Of a stretch of DNA of 64,000 nt, positions 1-8,358 are shown piece after piece. The translations under genes and the position numbers were made by a program. This DNA is from Bacillus cabrialesii (GTDB lineage Bacteria; Bacillota; Bacilli; Bacillales; Bacillaceae). The DNA lies in contig NZ_CP096889.1 of the NCBI RefSeq assembly GCF_004124315.2, positions 3,331,001 to 3,395,000 on the forward strand, read 5' to 3'. Each line of letters opens with the position of its first letter. Position 1 is the first letter of the stretch. The notes beneath the pieces were generated by a model. The model made no database searches, was not told where the DNA came from, and saw only the letters and a program-made list of their open reading frames with translations.

Positions 1-441
1 GGCCCCCAGCCCCGCTCCAGCAAAGGACCATAGTACAAGCCCCATGGCAGAAAGTCCCGGAAAAAAGGCAAACGCAATCGAAATGGCAAACGCGGAGCCC
101 GATGTAACGCCCATAATCGAAGGCTCTGCCAAAGGGTTTCTCGTCATCCCCTGCATAATCGCTCCCGACACTGCTAATAAAGCGCCGACAAGCGCGGCCG
201 CAGCCGTTCTCGGCAGCCGAAGATCGTGTATGATTTGGTGGGACGTCTCAGTCGGCTGATAATGAAAAATGGCGTCCCATACAGTGCGCAAATGAATATC
301 CGCTGCACCGAGGGATATGGATAAAAATGCGCCAAGACAAAGCAGACATAGACCTGCAATAAGGACGATGACCGCGCCATATGTCCTTGACGTCCATTCT
401 ATTTCTTTTGATGCAGTCTGTATATTTTTATGTTGACTCAA
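1..441 (-). CDS. fhuB: FhuB, ferric hydroxamate ABC transporter permease (5' part only)
   Basis: Permease of the FecCD/BtuC type that passes Fe(III)-hydroxamate siderophores across the membrane. Only the first 147 codons are present; the 3' part lies beyond the left edge. The chosen start is TTG at 441 behind AAAGGAAG. The frame is open to the edge and encodes a short charged N-terminus, a first membrane segment, and the loop with HDLRLPRT and MTRNPLAEPS, typical of this family. It is divergent from fhuD, with Fur boxes between, so the two genes form one iron-starvation unit. Family assignment is firm; the exact start is less so. Confidence 0.9.
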   Translation of the reverse strand, partial: MSQHKNIQTASKEIEWTSRTYGAVIVLIAGLCLLCLGAFLSISLGAADIHLRTVWDAIFHYQPTETSHQIIHDLRLPRTAAAALVGALLAVSGAIMQGMTRNPLAEPSIMGVTSGSAFAISIAFAFFPGLSAMGLVLWSFAGAGLGA

Positions 442-464
442 CAGCCGTACTTCCTTTCCGATAC

Positions 465-479
465 TGATAATGATTATCA
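465..479. promoter_or_regulatory. Fur box upstream of fhuB
   Basis: TGATAATGATTATCA is a perfect 7-1-7 inverted repeat of the Bacillus Fur consensus. It sits 24 bp upstream of the fhuB start. Binding of Fe-Fur there would block fhuB transcription in iron-replete cells. Confidence 0.93.
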
Positions 480-562
480 ATTGCTGTTTCAGTATATCAT
501 TTTTTTCAGCTGGTGTAATAGAGCGTTTTGAACAAAAATGAGAATATAACTGCAAAAATATC

Positions 563-591
563 GTGTCAACTGGCTCTTACGATGATATAAT
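563..591 (+). promoter_or_regulatory. Sigma-A promoter of fhuD
   Basis: GTGTCA at 563-568 and a perfect TATAAT at 586-591 are separated by 17 bp. Transcription would begin near 598, inside the adjacent Fur box. Confidence 0.75.
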
Positions 592-597
592 CACATT

Positions 598-612
598 GAT
601 AATGATTCTCTT
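598..612. promoter_or_regulatory. Fur box at the fhuD transcription start
   Basis: TGATAATGATTCTCT matches the 15-bp Fur consensus at 13 positions. It begins just after the fhuD -10 box, a typical repressor position. Confidence 0.85.
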
Positions 613-647
613 TATCACTTATTTTTTCCAGAAGGAAGGTATAAGAT

Positions 648-1595
648 ATGACCCATATATACAAGAAACTTGGAGCCGCGTTTTTTGCCCTGCTATTGAT
701 TGCAGCGCTGGCAGCCTGCGGGAATAACTCAGAAAGTAAAGGCTCTTCCTCTAGTTCAAAAGACGAAGAAACCTTTACATACAAGGCTGAAAACGGAAAT
801 GTGAAAATTCCTAAGCATCCTAAACGGGTGGTTGTCATGGCGGACGGCTACTATGGCTACTTCAAAACACTGGGCATCAATGTCGTCGGTGCGCCTGAGA
901 ATGTGTTTAAAAATCCTTACTATAAAGGAAAAACTGACGGTGTCACAAACATCGGAGACGGCACTTCCGTTGAAAAAGTCATTGATTTGAACCCTGACCT
1001 GATTATTGTCTGGACAACGCAAGGCGCTGATATAAAAAAACTTGAAAAAATCGCGCCGACCGTCGCAGTAAAATACGATAAGCTCGACAACATCGAACAG
1101 CTGAAAGAATTCGCAAAAATGACGGGAACGGAAGATAAAGCCGAAAAATGGCTGGCTGAGTGGGATAAAAAAGTTGCGGCAGCTAAAACAAAAATCAAAA
1201 AAGCCGTCGGTGACAAAACCATTTCCATTATGCAATCGAACGGAAAAGACATTTACGTATTCGGGAAAGATTTCGGAAGAGGCGGAAGCATCATTTACAA
1301 AGATCTCGGCCTGCAGGCCACAAAGCTCACAAAAGAAAAAGCCATTGACCAGGGCCCTGGATATACAAGTATTTCATTAGAAAAGCTCCCTGACTTCGCC
1401 GGGGATTATATTTTCGCAGGTCCATGGCAATCAGGCGGTGATGATGGCGGCGTATTTGACAGCTCCATTTGGAAGAACCTGAACGCCGTTAAAAATGGCC
1501 ATGTCTATAAGATTGACCCGATTGGCTTCTATTTCACAGACCCGATTTCATTAGAAGGCCAACTGAAGTTTATTACGGAAAGCTTAACAAAATAA
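648..1595 (+). CDS. fhuD: FhuD, ferric hydroxamate-binding lipoprotein
   Basis: Substrate-binding lipoprotein that captures ferrichrome-type siderophores and hands them to the FhuBG permease. The 315 residues begin with a lipoprotein signal ending in LAAC, so Cys24 would be lipidated after cleavage. The body has the periplasmic binding protein fold of class III, with the helix-forming middle (TSVEKVIDLNPDLIIVW) usual for iron-siderophore binders. The start ATG follows AGAAGGAAGGT. It is divergent from fhuB, has Fur boxes upstream, and ends in a strong terminator. Confidence 0.93.
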   Translation: MTHIYKKLGAAFFALLLIAALAACGNNSESKGSSSSSKDEETFTYKAENGNVKIPKHPKRVVVMADGYYGYFKTLGINVVGAPENVFKNPYYKGKTDGVTNIGDGTSVEKVIDLNPDLIIVWTTQGADIKKLEKIAPTVAVKYDKLDNIEQLKEFAKMTGTEDKAEKWLAEWDKKVAAAKTKIKKAVGDKTISIMQSNGKDIYVFGKDFGRGGSIIYKDLGLQATKLTKEKAIDQGPGYTSISLEKLPDFAGDYIFAGPWQSGGDDGGVFDSSIWKNLNAVKNGHVYKIDPIGFYFTDPISLEGQLKFITESLTK

Positions 1596-1599
1596 ACAG

Positions 1600-1626
1600 A
1601 AGAGCCGCAGGCCGCGGCTCTTTTTT
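1600..1626 (+). terminator. Terminator of fhuD
   Basis: AAGAGCCGC and its complement GCGGCTCTT form a GC-rich stem with a 3-4 base loop, followed by a run of T. Confidence 0.9.
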
Positions 1627-1648
1627 CATGCAATAAAAGGAGCGGCTC

Positions 1649-1921
1649 ATGTTGAACCACATCGGATATTTTTTTACTCAATTCATATTAAGCTGTATCA
1701 TCATCGCGATCAGTTTTTTTAACGGACTTTATACCGGAAAACCTTTTTCAGATGTGCTACTTGTTTTTATCTTAGTGCTTGTTCTGTTTGGTTTGCTGGA
1801 GAGGCTGAAAAAACGTTTTTTGCAAATACGATTATCCGTAAAGGTTTTTCTTTCTATTACAGCTTTCCTGTCAGCTGTTTTAACAATCGGATTGCTAATA
1901 GGAGAAATTGTATTTCAATAA
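1649..1921 (+). CDS. Small hypothetical membrane protein
   Basis: Ninety residues preceded by AAAGGAG six bases before the ATG. There are three hydrophobic stretches, roughly residues 8-26, 36-52 and 64-86. A basic loop (RLKKRFLQIR) lies between the second and third, as expected for a small integral membrane protein. No known motif is recognised. It lies after the fhuD terminator and before a bidirectional terminator shared with yvsH, so it is probably transcribed alone or by readthrough from fhuD. Function unknown. Confidence 0.6.
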   Translation: MLNHIGYFFTQFILSCIIIAISFFNGLYTGKPFSDVLLVFILVLVLFGLLERLKKRFLQIRLSVKVFLSITAFLSAVLTIGLLIGEIVFQ

Positions 1922-1922
1922 A

Positions 1923-1957
1923 AAAAGACACCTGACAAAGCAAATCAGGTGTCTTTT
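1923..1957. terminator. Bidirectional terminator
   Basis: AAAAGACACCTGA and TCAGGTGTCTTTT form a 13-bp perfect stem with a 9-base loop. A and T runs flank it, so it can serve both the small gene at 1649 and yvsH. Confidence 0.9.
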
Positions 1958-1959
1958 GT

Positions 1960-3369
1960 TTATGCTTGTTTTTCTTTCTGGAACTTTTTAATCACAAATG
2001 GATAAACAATCAAGCCGACAAAGAATAAACCGATGCCGAGAATAAATGTCGTTAAATCCGCTGTGCCTGTTACGATAACAAACAATGAGTATGCACACGC
2101 TAAAATCGCAATCAATCCGTCTTTTAAGCGGGAGCCTTTCAGCTGGTCATACGTTTCGCCTTTGATGACAAGCTTCAAGCTGTAGATCGCTGATACCAAA
2201 TACGGAATTAAATACGCAAGCGTTGCCGCTGTCGTTAAAAATGTAAATGCGTCACTTATTGTCCGGGAAATAACCGAGAAAATGAAGACCTGTGACATCA
2301 CGTTAGTAATAATTAATGCGTTAACCGGGCTTCCTTTTTTATTCGTTTTCGCAAAGAATGCCGGGAAATCTCCTGCTTTAGCGGCTTGGTATGGAACCTC
2401 AGAGCCAAGCAAAATCCAGCCGAGCATCGTTCCGAATAAGCAAAGGATAGCCAAAAGTGCCATAATCACGCTTCCCGCGTTTCCGACAATCGCATACAGT
2501 ACATCAACGAACGGTTTATCAGAGCCGACAAGTTTATCATGCGGCAGTACACCCATCGTAATTAAAGTCACAATAATATAAATGCTCAAGGCAATCAGCA
2601 AGCCGGTAATTGTCGCACGTTTCACATCACGCTGAGAGCGCGCACGGCCGGACAGGATCACCGCCGATTCAATTCCGACAAACGCCCACAGTGTAGAAAT
2701 CGCGGCGTTATGCACCTGGCCGCCAATTCCAATGCTTGTGCCGTTTTCTCCTTGAATAGGGAAATAAAAATGACCGAATAATGCCGTTTGAAACACAAAC
2801 AATCCGGCAACGATAAAGAAGACAAAACCTAGTACTTTAGAAAGCGTTGTGACAAAGTTCAATTTACTTGCACCGTTAATGCTTGCAACAAGAATCGTGT
2901 GCGTTCCCCATAACAAGATCGTACATACAGCAAACGTCAGCAATTGGCCGAGTGTCACCTCTTGCCCGCCGATCGAAAACATTTCACGTTTATCAACCAA
3001 GATCGGGAAGAACGAAGTCAAGTAACCGGCGAGGCTTGTAATGATCGCCACGTTACTGATCCAGCTCGCCACCCAGTAGCCCCACACCATTGTGAAACCG
3101 GCAGCGTTCCCTTTCTTCGGATCAGAGAACAGCGCTCTTGCATAACTTTGCGGTCCCGCTGTCAGTTCAGGCTTGCGAATGGACAAATGCCCGAAGACAA
3201 GTGCAATCATCAGCACGCCGGCACCTGTCAAAAGCCAGGCGGACGTGGCGCCAAACGGACTCGCGATTGAAGCAAGCGAGCTCGGTAAGGAGAAAATCCC
3301 TGATCCTACCATATTTCCAACGACAAACGCCGTTAATAACCAAAAACCCCATTTTTTCGTCTGTTCCAT
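1960..3369 (-). CDS. yvsH: YvsH, amino acid permease of the APC family, probably lysine
   Basis: Integral membrane transporter of 469 residues with about twelve hydrophobic segments. The N-terminal GNMVGSGIFSLPSSLA is the glycine-rich first-helix signature of APC permeases of the basic amino acid and polyamine group. The start ATG follows GGAGGT. The leader carries a lysine riboswitch and a terminator, which points to lysine or a close relative as the substrate and to expression when lysine is scarce. Family is certain; the substrate is inferred from the riboswitch. Confidence 0.9.
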   Translation of the reverse strand: MEQTKKWGFWLLTAFVVGNMVGSGIFSLPSSLASIASPFGATSAWLLTGAGVLMIALVFGHLSIRKPELTAGPQSYARALFSDPKKGNAAGFTMVWGYWVASWISNVAIITSLAGYLTSFFPILVDKREMFSIGGQEVTLGQLLTFAVCTILLWGTHTILVASINGASKLNFVTTLSKVLGFVFFIVAGLFVFQTALFGHFYFPIQGENGTSIGIGGQVHNAAISTLWAFVGIESAVILSGRARSQRDVKRATITGLLIALSIYIIVTLITMGVLPHDKLVGSDKPFVDVLYAIVGNAGSVIMALLAILCLFGTMLGWILLGSEVPYQAAKAGDFPAFFAKTNKKGSPVNALIITNVMSQVFIFSVISRTISDAFTFLTTAATLAYLIPYLVSAIYSLKLVIKGETYDQLKGSRLKDGLIAILACAYSLFVIVTGTADLTTFILGIGLFFVGLIVYPFVIKKFQKEKQA

Positions 3370-3421
3370 TCCAGTACCTCCATGATTCTTTGTACGGACC
3401 AGACCCCGAGATCATGTAAAC

Positions 3422-3684
3422 GCAAAAAAAGCCTGAACAAAAGTCCATGCTTAAAGAAACACACACCCTTGATCTCCGGATAGCCCTCCGCGAAAAAGCA
3501 CGCGGCAGTCCTGCACTTATTCAGATACAGTCCCAGCATAGAGAAGGATCGGCTTTCTCCACACTTCGGCGCTGATGCCTTTTACACATGTTTAACAGCT
3601 CCTGTCAGCCTGGCATGTGTGACTCATCATCCGCGCAACCTCTACCTCACTGAGAAAGAGTGAGGATTTAAATATTCAGTTACT
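3422..3684 (-). promoter_or_regulatory. Lysine riboswitch (L-box) with terminator, leader of yvsH
   Basis: Read on the minus strand, the leader holds the conserved L-box pieces in order: GGTAGAGGTTGC in the 5' arm of P1, GCCGAAG, CTGGGACTG, and GGAGGGCTATCC closing P1. A hairpin at 3429-3452 (AAGCATGGAC with GTTCAGGCTT) followed by seven T then forms the terminator. Lysine binding should favour termination and shut off yvsH. The match is to remembered L-box leaders such as that of lysC. Confidence 0.9.
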
Positions 3685-3690
3685 CCCAGA

Positions 3691-3719
3691 AGGTTATCAA
3701 AGAAAGAATGATCTGTCAA
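3691..3719 (-). promoter_or_regulatory. Sigma-A promoter of yvsH
   Basis: A perfect TTGACA (3714-3719) is followed after 17 bp by TAACCT (3691-3696). The start point would lie near 3684, just before the riboswitch. Confidence 0.7.
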
Positions 3720-3730
3720 AGGGAACAGAT

Positions 3731-3761
3731 GGAAAATACGGATAGGGCCAAGCCCTATCCG
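3731..3761 (-). terminator. Terminator of sspJ
   Basis: CGGATAGGGC and GCCCTATCCG form a perfect 10-bp stem with loop CAA (minus loop TTG), directly after the sspJ stop codon. A short T-rich tail follows. Confidence 0.85.
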
Positions 3762-3768
3762 CATTTGG

Positions 3769-3909
3769 TTATCGATTATTTTTCTTTTTTTGCACGGCTT
3801 CTTGAAGCGGATCATCTTTTAGAGCTGAACCGGCATCTTCAAGCGCTCCCTGGATTACGTTTTTTTCTTTTTCAGAACGTTTTCCTTTATCTTTATTAAA
3901 GAAACCCAT
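3769..3909 (-). CDS. sspJ: SspJ, small acid-soluble spore protein J
   Basis: A 46-residue protein starting MGFFNKDKGKRSEKEKN and ending KKKNNR. I recognise it as the minor small acid-soluble protein SspJ made in the developing spore. It is strongly charged, lysine-rich and without membrane segments. The start ATG follows AGGTGAT. A sigma-G type promoter lies 35-65 bp upstream and a perfect hairpin follows the stop, so it is a monocistronic forespore gene between yvsH and yvsG. Its molecular role in the spore is not well defined. Confidence 0.93.
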   Translation of the reverse strand: MGFFNKDKGKRSEKEKNVIQGALEDAGSALKDDPLQEAVQKKKNNR

Positions 3910-3943
3910 TCGAATCACCTCTTTTAGAAAATAGGTACATGTT

Positions 3944-3973
3944 TAAGATGCCATTTTCCTTAAAAAATTATGC
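3944..3973 (-). promoter_or_regulatory. Sigma-G promoter of sspJ
   Basis: GCATAA (3968-3973) and CATCTTA (3944-3950), spaced 17 bp, fit the forespore sigma-G consensus (GNATNA, then CATNNTA). Position and gene identity agree. Confidence 0.8.
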
Positions 3974-4076
3974 GGGAAATTTTTTATCGTCCAAAGTCCT
4001 GTTGATCAAACATACATTCTCTTGATATATTTGTAATTCAGAGATTTTTTGCAAAAGATAAAAGGAGAAGCGGGAA

Positions 4077-4559
4077 ATGACAGGAAAAACACACATCATG
4101 GGAGGCATCGCTTCTTGTACGGCAGCGGCTTATTATTATGGATTTGATCCAGTGCTTATGGCTGCGTCAGGCGCGGTTGGGGCATTAATTCCCGATATCT
4201 GCCATACACAAAGCAAAATCGGGAGAAGATTTCCTATTTTATCGAAAGTGGTCAGCTCCGTTTTTGGCCACCGCACCTTTACACACAGCCTGCTGTTTCT
4301 GCTCATCATGTTTTTTATCACAGCCACATATATTCCAGATAAAAACATTTCAGCCGGGCTGATGATCGGTATGGCGAGCCACTTGATTCTCGACGCTTGG
4401 ACGGTGAACGGCATTAAATTATTGTTCCCTTCAACGATCCGTGTGCGGCTGCCATTATATATGAAGACAGGCAGTTTTTCTGAGCAGCTTGTGCTAGCCG
4501 GCCTGACCATTGCTTCATGTTACTACTTTTATATGCTGTTTCATGGACGCATGTTTTAA
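4077..4559 (+). CDS. yvsG: YvsG, membrane-bound metal-dependent hydrolase family protein
   Basis: 160 residues of the YdjM-like family of predicted membrane-bound metal-dependent hydrolases. Seen are TGKTHIMGG near the N-terminus, DICHTQSKIGRR, HRTFTHSLLF and ASHLILDAW. The conserved histidines and aspartates beside hydrophobic helices could hold a metal at the membrane. The start ATG follows AAAGGAGAAG. It stands alone, reading away from sspJ. The reaction is not known; E. coli YdjM is known mainly as a LexA-regulated membrane protein. Confidence 0.8.
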   Translation: MTGKTHIMGGIASCTAAAYYYGFDPVLMAASGAVGALIPDICHTQSKIGRRFPILSKVVSSVFGHRTFTHSLLFLLIMFFITATYIPDKNISAGLMIGMASHLILDAWTVNGIKLLFPSTIRVRLPLYMKTGSFSEQLVLAGLTIASCYYFYMLFHGRMF

Positions 4560-4657
4560 ACGTGAGTGCTAATGCTTGTCTGAACGGGCTGTTTTTAGTA
4601 GGTTTACATAAGAAGCATTTCATGCAGATGATTAAGAATATGTGAGGAGTCATATTG

Positions 4658-6511
4658 ATGAAAGGAACCTTTTTTCACAATCAGCGGTTTTTATGTTTTT
4701 CGATCGTATTTATGTGGATCAAAACATATGCGATCTATAAACTCGGCTTTGATTTGCAGATCGATTCTCCGTTGGAGGAGCTGATGCTGCTGATCAATCC
4801 GCTCAGCTTTATCCTTCCTTTATTCGGGATCGGCTTGCTTCTGAAAGAAAACAAGCAGCGGGCCTTTTTGCTGATTGCCAATTTGGTTCTGACCGTAATC
4901 TTGATCTCCAACACGATTTTTTACGGGTTTTATATCGATTTTATCACCATCCCGGTATTGTTTCAGGCCAGTAATATGAGCGATATGGGCAGCAGTGTAA
5001 AAGAACTGTTCAATCCTCTGTTTATCGCCCTGTTTGCGGATTTGGTTTTTCTTCTATTACTTGCCCGAAAAGAGAAACACCCGCAGACAAAAGCAGCACC
5101 CCGCACGATCAAACGGTACTATGCAGCTTCCTGCGGCATGATTTTATGCACCCTGGCACTTGCAGAAGTACAGCAGCCGAAGCTTTTGGCTCATTCCTTT
5201 GACCGGGAAATGCTCGTCAAAAGCATCGGCCTGTTTCAGTTCCATCTCTACGATACGATTTCTCAGACTGTTAATATAAGCGCGAAAGCATTTGCAGATG
5301 AAGACAGCATGACTGCGGTTAAAAACTACACAGAAGCTGATTACAGCAAGCCTGACCAAAGCAAATTCGGGATGGCAAAGGGGCGCAATGTCATCTTTGT
5401 GACGCTTGAATCGACCCAAAGCTTCGTTCTGAATGAAAAGGTAAATGGAAAAGAAATTACTCCATTTATGAACGATTTCATCAAAAAAAGCTATTACTTT
5501 GATCATTTCTATCAGCAAACAGAACAGGGCAAAACATCTGATTCAGAATTCATCGTCGCTAACTCGCTGTATCCTTCCCTTAGCGGCGCCGTCTTTTTCA
5601 CGAAAAGCGACCATCAATTTCATACGATGTACAAATCGCTGAAACAACATGATTATTATTCAGCCGTCTTTCACGCCAACCATAAAACATTCTGGAACCG
5701 AGATGTGATGTACGATTCATTTGGGATTGACCGCTTTTTTGATGTAGATGATTTTCATGTCACTCCAGGGACATCGACAAGCTGGGGCTTAAAGGATAAG
5801 GAATTTTTAGAGCAGTCAGCCGGAAAACTGAAAAGCCTGCCGGAGCCATTCTACAGCAGTTTCATCACGCTAACGAATCATTTTCCGTTTCAGATTGATG
5901 AAAAGGATCAGCTGATCGATGAATTCGATTCAAGCAGTAACTTGTTAAACCGCTATGTAACCACGGTGCGCTATGAAGATGAGGCATTGAAGCATTTTAT
6001 CAAAAAACTGAAGGACGAGGGCTTATACGAAAATTCGATGATTGTATTTATGGGAGATCATTACGGCATTTCAGAAGCCCACAATGAGGCGATGGCCGAG
6101 TTTTTAGGAAAAAATGAAATCACGCCGTATGACAACGTTCAGCTTCAGCGGGTGCCGTTTATTATCCATATCCCGGGAATGACAGATCAAAAGCCGGAAA
6201 TCATCTCTGATGCCGGAGGGCAGGTCGATGTCAAGCCGACACTGATGCATCTGCTCGGTGTTGATACAAAAGGCGATATTCAATTTGGCAATGATTTGCT
6301 GTCGGGCGACCGCACTCCATTCGCTGTACTGAGAAACGGCAGCTTTATCACGAACGACTATGTCTACACCAAAAACACGTGCTACAGCCAAAAAACGGGT
6401 GAAGTGCTGGAAGATCAGGATGCGTGCCTTCCTTATAAGGAGAAAGCAAACGAAGAATTGTCTCTCTCCGATAAAATTTTAAACGGTGACCTGCTCAGGT
6501 TTTCTGAATGA
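4658..6511 (+). CDS. yvgJ: YvgJ, lipoteichoic acid primase
   Basis: Member of the LtaS family. YvgJ transfers the first glycerolphosphate to the glycolipid anchor, priming lipoteichoic acid chains. The first 170 residues hold about five membrane segments; the rest is an extracellular sulfatase-like domain. The nucleophile Thr is probably in QGKTSDSEF, and the metal ligands include the Glu of TLEST and GDHYG. The start is ATG 4658, eight bases after GAGGAG; an in-frame TTG directly before it is an alternative. The length of 617 residues fits the family. It ends in a terminator shared with yvgK. Confidence 0.9.
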   Translation: MKGTFFHNQRFLCFSIVFMWIKTYAIYKLGFDLQIDSPLEELMLLINPLSFILPLFGIGLLLKENKQRAFLLIANLVLTVILISNTIFYGFYIDFITIPVLFQASNMSDMGSSVKELFNPLFIALFADLVFLLLLARKEKHPQTKAAPRTIKRYYAASCGMILCTLALAEVQQPKLLAHSFDREMLVKSIGLFQFHLYDTISQTVNISAKAFADEDSMTAVKNYTEADYSKPDQSKFGMAKGRNVIFVTLESTQSFVLNEKVNGKEITPFMNDFIKKSYYFDHFYQQTEQGKTSDSEFIVANSLYPSLSGAVFFTKSDHQFHTMYKSLKQHDYYSAVFHANHKTFWNRDVMYDSFGIDRFFDVDDFHVTPGTSTSWGLKDKEFLEQSAGKLKSLPEPFYSSFITLTNHFPFQIDEKDQLIDEFDSSSNLLNRYVTTVRYEDEALKHFIKKLKDEGLYENSMIVFMGDHYGISEAHNEAMAEFLGKNEITPYDNVQLQRVPFIIHIPGMTDQKPEIISDAGGQVDVKPTLMHLLGVDTKGDIQFGNDLLSGDRTPFAVLRNGSFITNDYVYTKNTCYSQKTGEVLEDQDACLPYKEKANEELSLSDKILNGDLLRFSE

Positions 6512-6512
6512 C

Positions 6513-6539
6513 AAAATCCCTCTGTAAAGAGGGATTTTT
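6513..6539. terminator. Bidirectional terminator between yvgJ and yvgK
   Basis: AAATCCCTCT and AGAGGGATTT pair around a GTAA loop. T runs occur on both strands, and the stem touches the yvgK stop codon. Confidence 0.88.
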
Positions 6540-7468
6540 CACGTTTCCAACATGACTTTTCCGGTCAGCTTTGTTTGATAGCCGTTTAAATGAGACAGGT
6601 TCGCCTTATATTCCTCAGAATTCAAGATCTCCTTCACGGCCTTCAGCAGCTGCTCATGTTTTTTCAAAACGACGATATCATATTGTTCGTCGATGAGCGG
6701 AATAAAATCAACACTGCCCATATGGGAAGCATGCTGCGCTCCAATTCCCGCGTTAGCCTGTCCGCTTGAGACTTGTGAAGCGACAGCGTAATGATCGGTC
6801 ACGATATCTCCGTATCCCTTTACATCAGCCGGATTCACACCAAGCAAGCCAAGCTGTTCATCAAGCAGCACCCGTGCGCCCGAACCCTTTTCCCTGTTGA
6901 TGATCCGGATATCGGCTCTTTTCAAGTCTTCCCAGCCTTGAATGTTTTTCGGATTCCCTTTTTGCACATACAGTCCGGCTTTGCGGAGAACGGCGTTGAT
7001 CAGACAAAATGGTTCGCCTGACAAAATCCGTTTTACATAAGGCACATTATATTGGCCCGTTTCCGCATCATACAAATGCAGGCTGACAATGTCACACCTG
7101 CCTTGATACATATCAATCAGGCTGTTTAAGCTTCCTTTGTATTTGCGGAGCGGCGTCTCCTGAATGGCATTCTCCAAATGCTTGCTGAGCAGATCCATCG
7201 AAATGTCCTGTCCGCTGATCATAACATTCGGTCTCCCTACCGGCTCCGCTACCTGTATCTTTCTCTGCTCTTCGGCGGCAGCAATAGGCTGTGACATTCT
7301 CATATTCATCTTATATTGCTTTAAATCTTCTTCATCAACACGCATCTGCCTGCCGACACGGTAAGCAGGCAGCACGCCTTTTTTAATCAAATCATAAACG
7401 GTCAGCTTGGATACCTTCAGCAGACCTGCAACTTCTTCTATCGTATAGGATGAGGTTTCATTCATCAT
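6539..7468 (-). CDS. yvgK: YvgK, molybdate-responsive regulator with a MerR-type HTH and a binding-protein domain
   Basis: Residues 8-55 form an excisionase/MerR-like helix-turn-helix (TIEEVAGLLKVSKLTVYDLIKKG). The remainder resembles a periplasmic binding protein fold used as a sensor, with NREKGSGARVLLDEQL and a later SGQANAGIGAQH segment as in ModA-like proteins. This suits a one-component molybdate sensor controlling the divergent modAB genes. Several starts are possible (GTG 7474 and ATGs at 7471, 7468 and 7465). ATG 7468 is seven bases from AGGAG and is preferred. The ligand is inferred from context. Confidence 0.82.
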   Translation of the reverse strand: MMNETSSYTIEEVAGLLKVSKLTVYDLIKKGVLPAYRVGRQMRVDEEDLKQYKMNMRMSQPIAAAEEQRKIQVAEPVGRPNVMISGQDISMDLLSKHLENAIQETPLRKYKGSLNSLIDMYQGRCDIVSLHLYDAETGQYNVPYVKRILSGEPFCLINAVLRKAGLYVQKGNPKNIQGWEDLKRADIRIINREKGSGARVLLDEQLGLLGVNPADVKGYGDIVTDHYAVASQVSSGQANAGIGAQHASHMGSVDFIPLIDEQYDIVVLKKHEQLLKAVKEILNSEEYKANLSHLNGYQTKLTGKVMLET

Positions 7469-7536
7469 CATCACTCTCCTATTTTATTATACCTTTTCAT
7501 CGAATGTAAAAAAACCCACATAAACCAAACATAATC

Positions 7537-7559
7537 AGTTATAATTAGATATAACTAAT
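7537..7559. promoter_or_regulatory. Overlapping inverted repeats in the yvgK-modA control region
   Basis: AGTTATA-N6-TATAACT (7537-7556) overlaps ATTAG-N6-CTAAT (7544-7559). A TATAAT for modA lies inside at 7540-7545. The place and symmetry suit an operator for YvgK, but no binding consensus is known to me. Confidence 0.6.
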
Positions 7560-7575
7560 CATAAGGGGTGCAATC

Positions 7576-8358
7576 ATGTTTAAAAAGTATTCCATTATAA
7601 CAGCAGCCTTAACCGTTTTTCTGCTTGCAGCAGGCTGTTCTGCAAACCAGCCTTCGACAGACAGCGAGAAACAAGTAACGTTAACCATTTCAGCTGCCGC
7701 CAGTGCACAGGATGCGCTCGAGGAAATTCAAAAGAACTATAAAAAAGAACATGAAAACATTACAATCCAAGATAACTATGGCTCATCCGGCGCCTTGCAA
7801 AAACAAATTTCTCAAGGAGCAGGAGCAGATCTGTTCTTCTCAGCTGCTGAGGATAAATTTCAAAAGCTGGTGGACGACGGGGATATCGCAAAAAAAGACA
7901 GCACTGATTTAGTCGGCAATGAACTTGTGCTGGTCGTGCCGAAAAACGGAGATTCTCCTGTGACAAGCTTCAGCAATCTGGCTGATTCAGAAAAAATCGC
8001 TCTTGGAACGCCGGAATCCGTACCGGCTGGAGCTTACGGGAAAGAATCACTGACAAAGCTGTCTCTATGGGACAAAGTAAAGGATAAGATCGTTTACGGA
8101 AAAGACGTTCGCCAAGTTCTTTCTTATGTTGAAACCGGCAATGTAGACGCAGGCGTTGTTTATAAAACTGATGCTCTGATCTCTAAAAAAGTCAAAATCA
8201 TTGATGAGGCAAAAGCAGATACACACAGCCCGATTGTCTATCCGGTAGGAATTGTAAAAGATACAAAACACCGTAAAGAAGCGAAGGAATTTTACGATTA
8301 CCTGCAATCTGATGAAGCAATGAAAGTATTTGAGAAATATGGCTTTACTGCCGAGTAG
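7576..8358 (+). CDS. modA: ModA (YvgL), molybdate-binding lipoprotein
   Basis: Binding protein of the molybdate ABC transporter. It has 260 residues with a lipoprotein signal ending LLAAGC. The ModA motifs are present: SAAASAQDALEEI, QGAGADLFFSAAED, ALGTPESVPAGAYGKESL and VETGNVDAGVVYKTDA. These contain the serines and the tyrosine that hold the oxyanion. AAGGGG precedes the ATG. The gene overlaps modB by 20 bases, and a putative YvgK operator lies upstream. Confidence 0.92.
   Translation: MFKKYSIITAALTVFLLAAGCSANQPSTDSEKQVTLTISAAASAQDALEEIQKNYKKEHENITIQDNYGSSGALQKQISQGAGADLFFSAAEDKFQKLVDDGDIAKKDSTDLVGNELVLVVPKNGDSPVTSFSNLADSEKIALGTPESVPAGAYGKESLTKLSLWDKVKDKIVYGKDVRQVLSYVETGNVDAGVVYKTDALISKKVKIIDEAKADTHSPIVYPVGIVKDTKHRKEAKEFYDYLQSDEAMKVFEKYGFTAE

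Noticed and set aside
756..1235. Long antisense reading frame inside fhuD
   Set aside because: It is a frame shadow of the real gene. Similar antisense frames inside copA, rnr, cysI and eno were dropped for the same reason.
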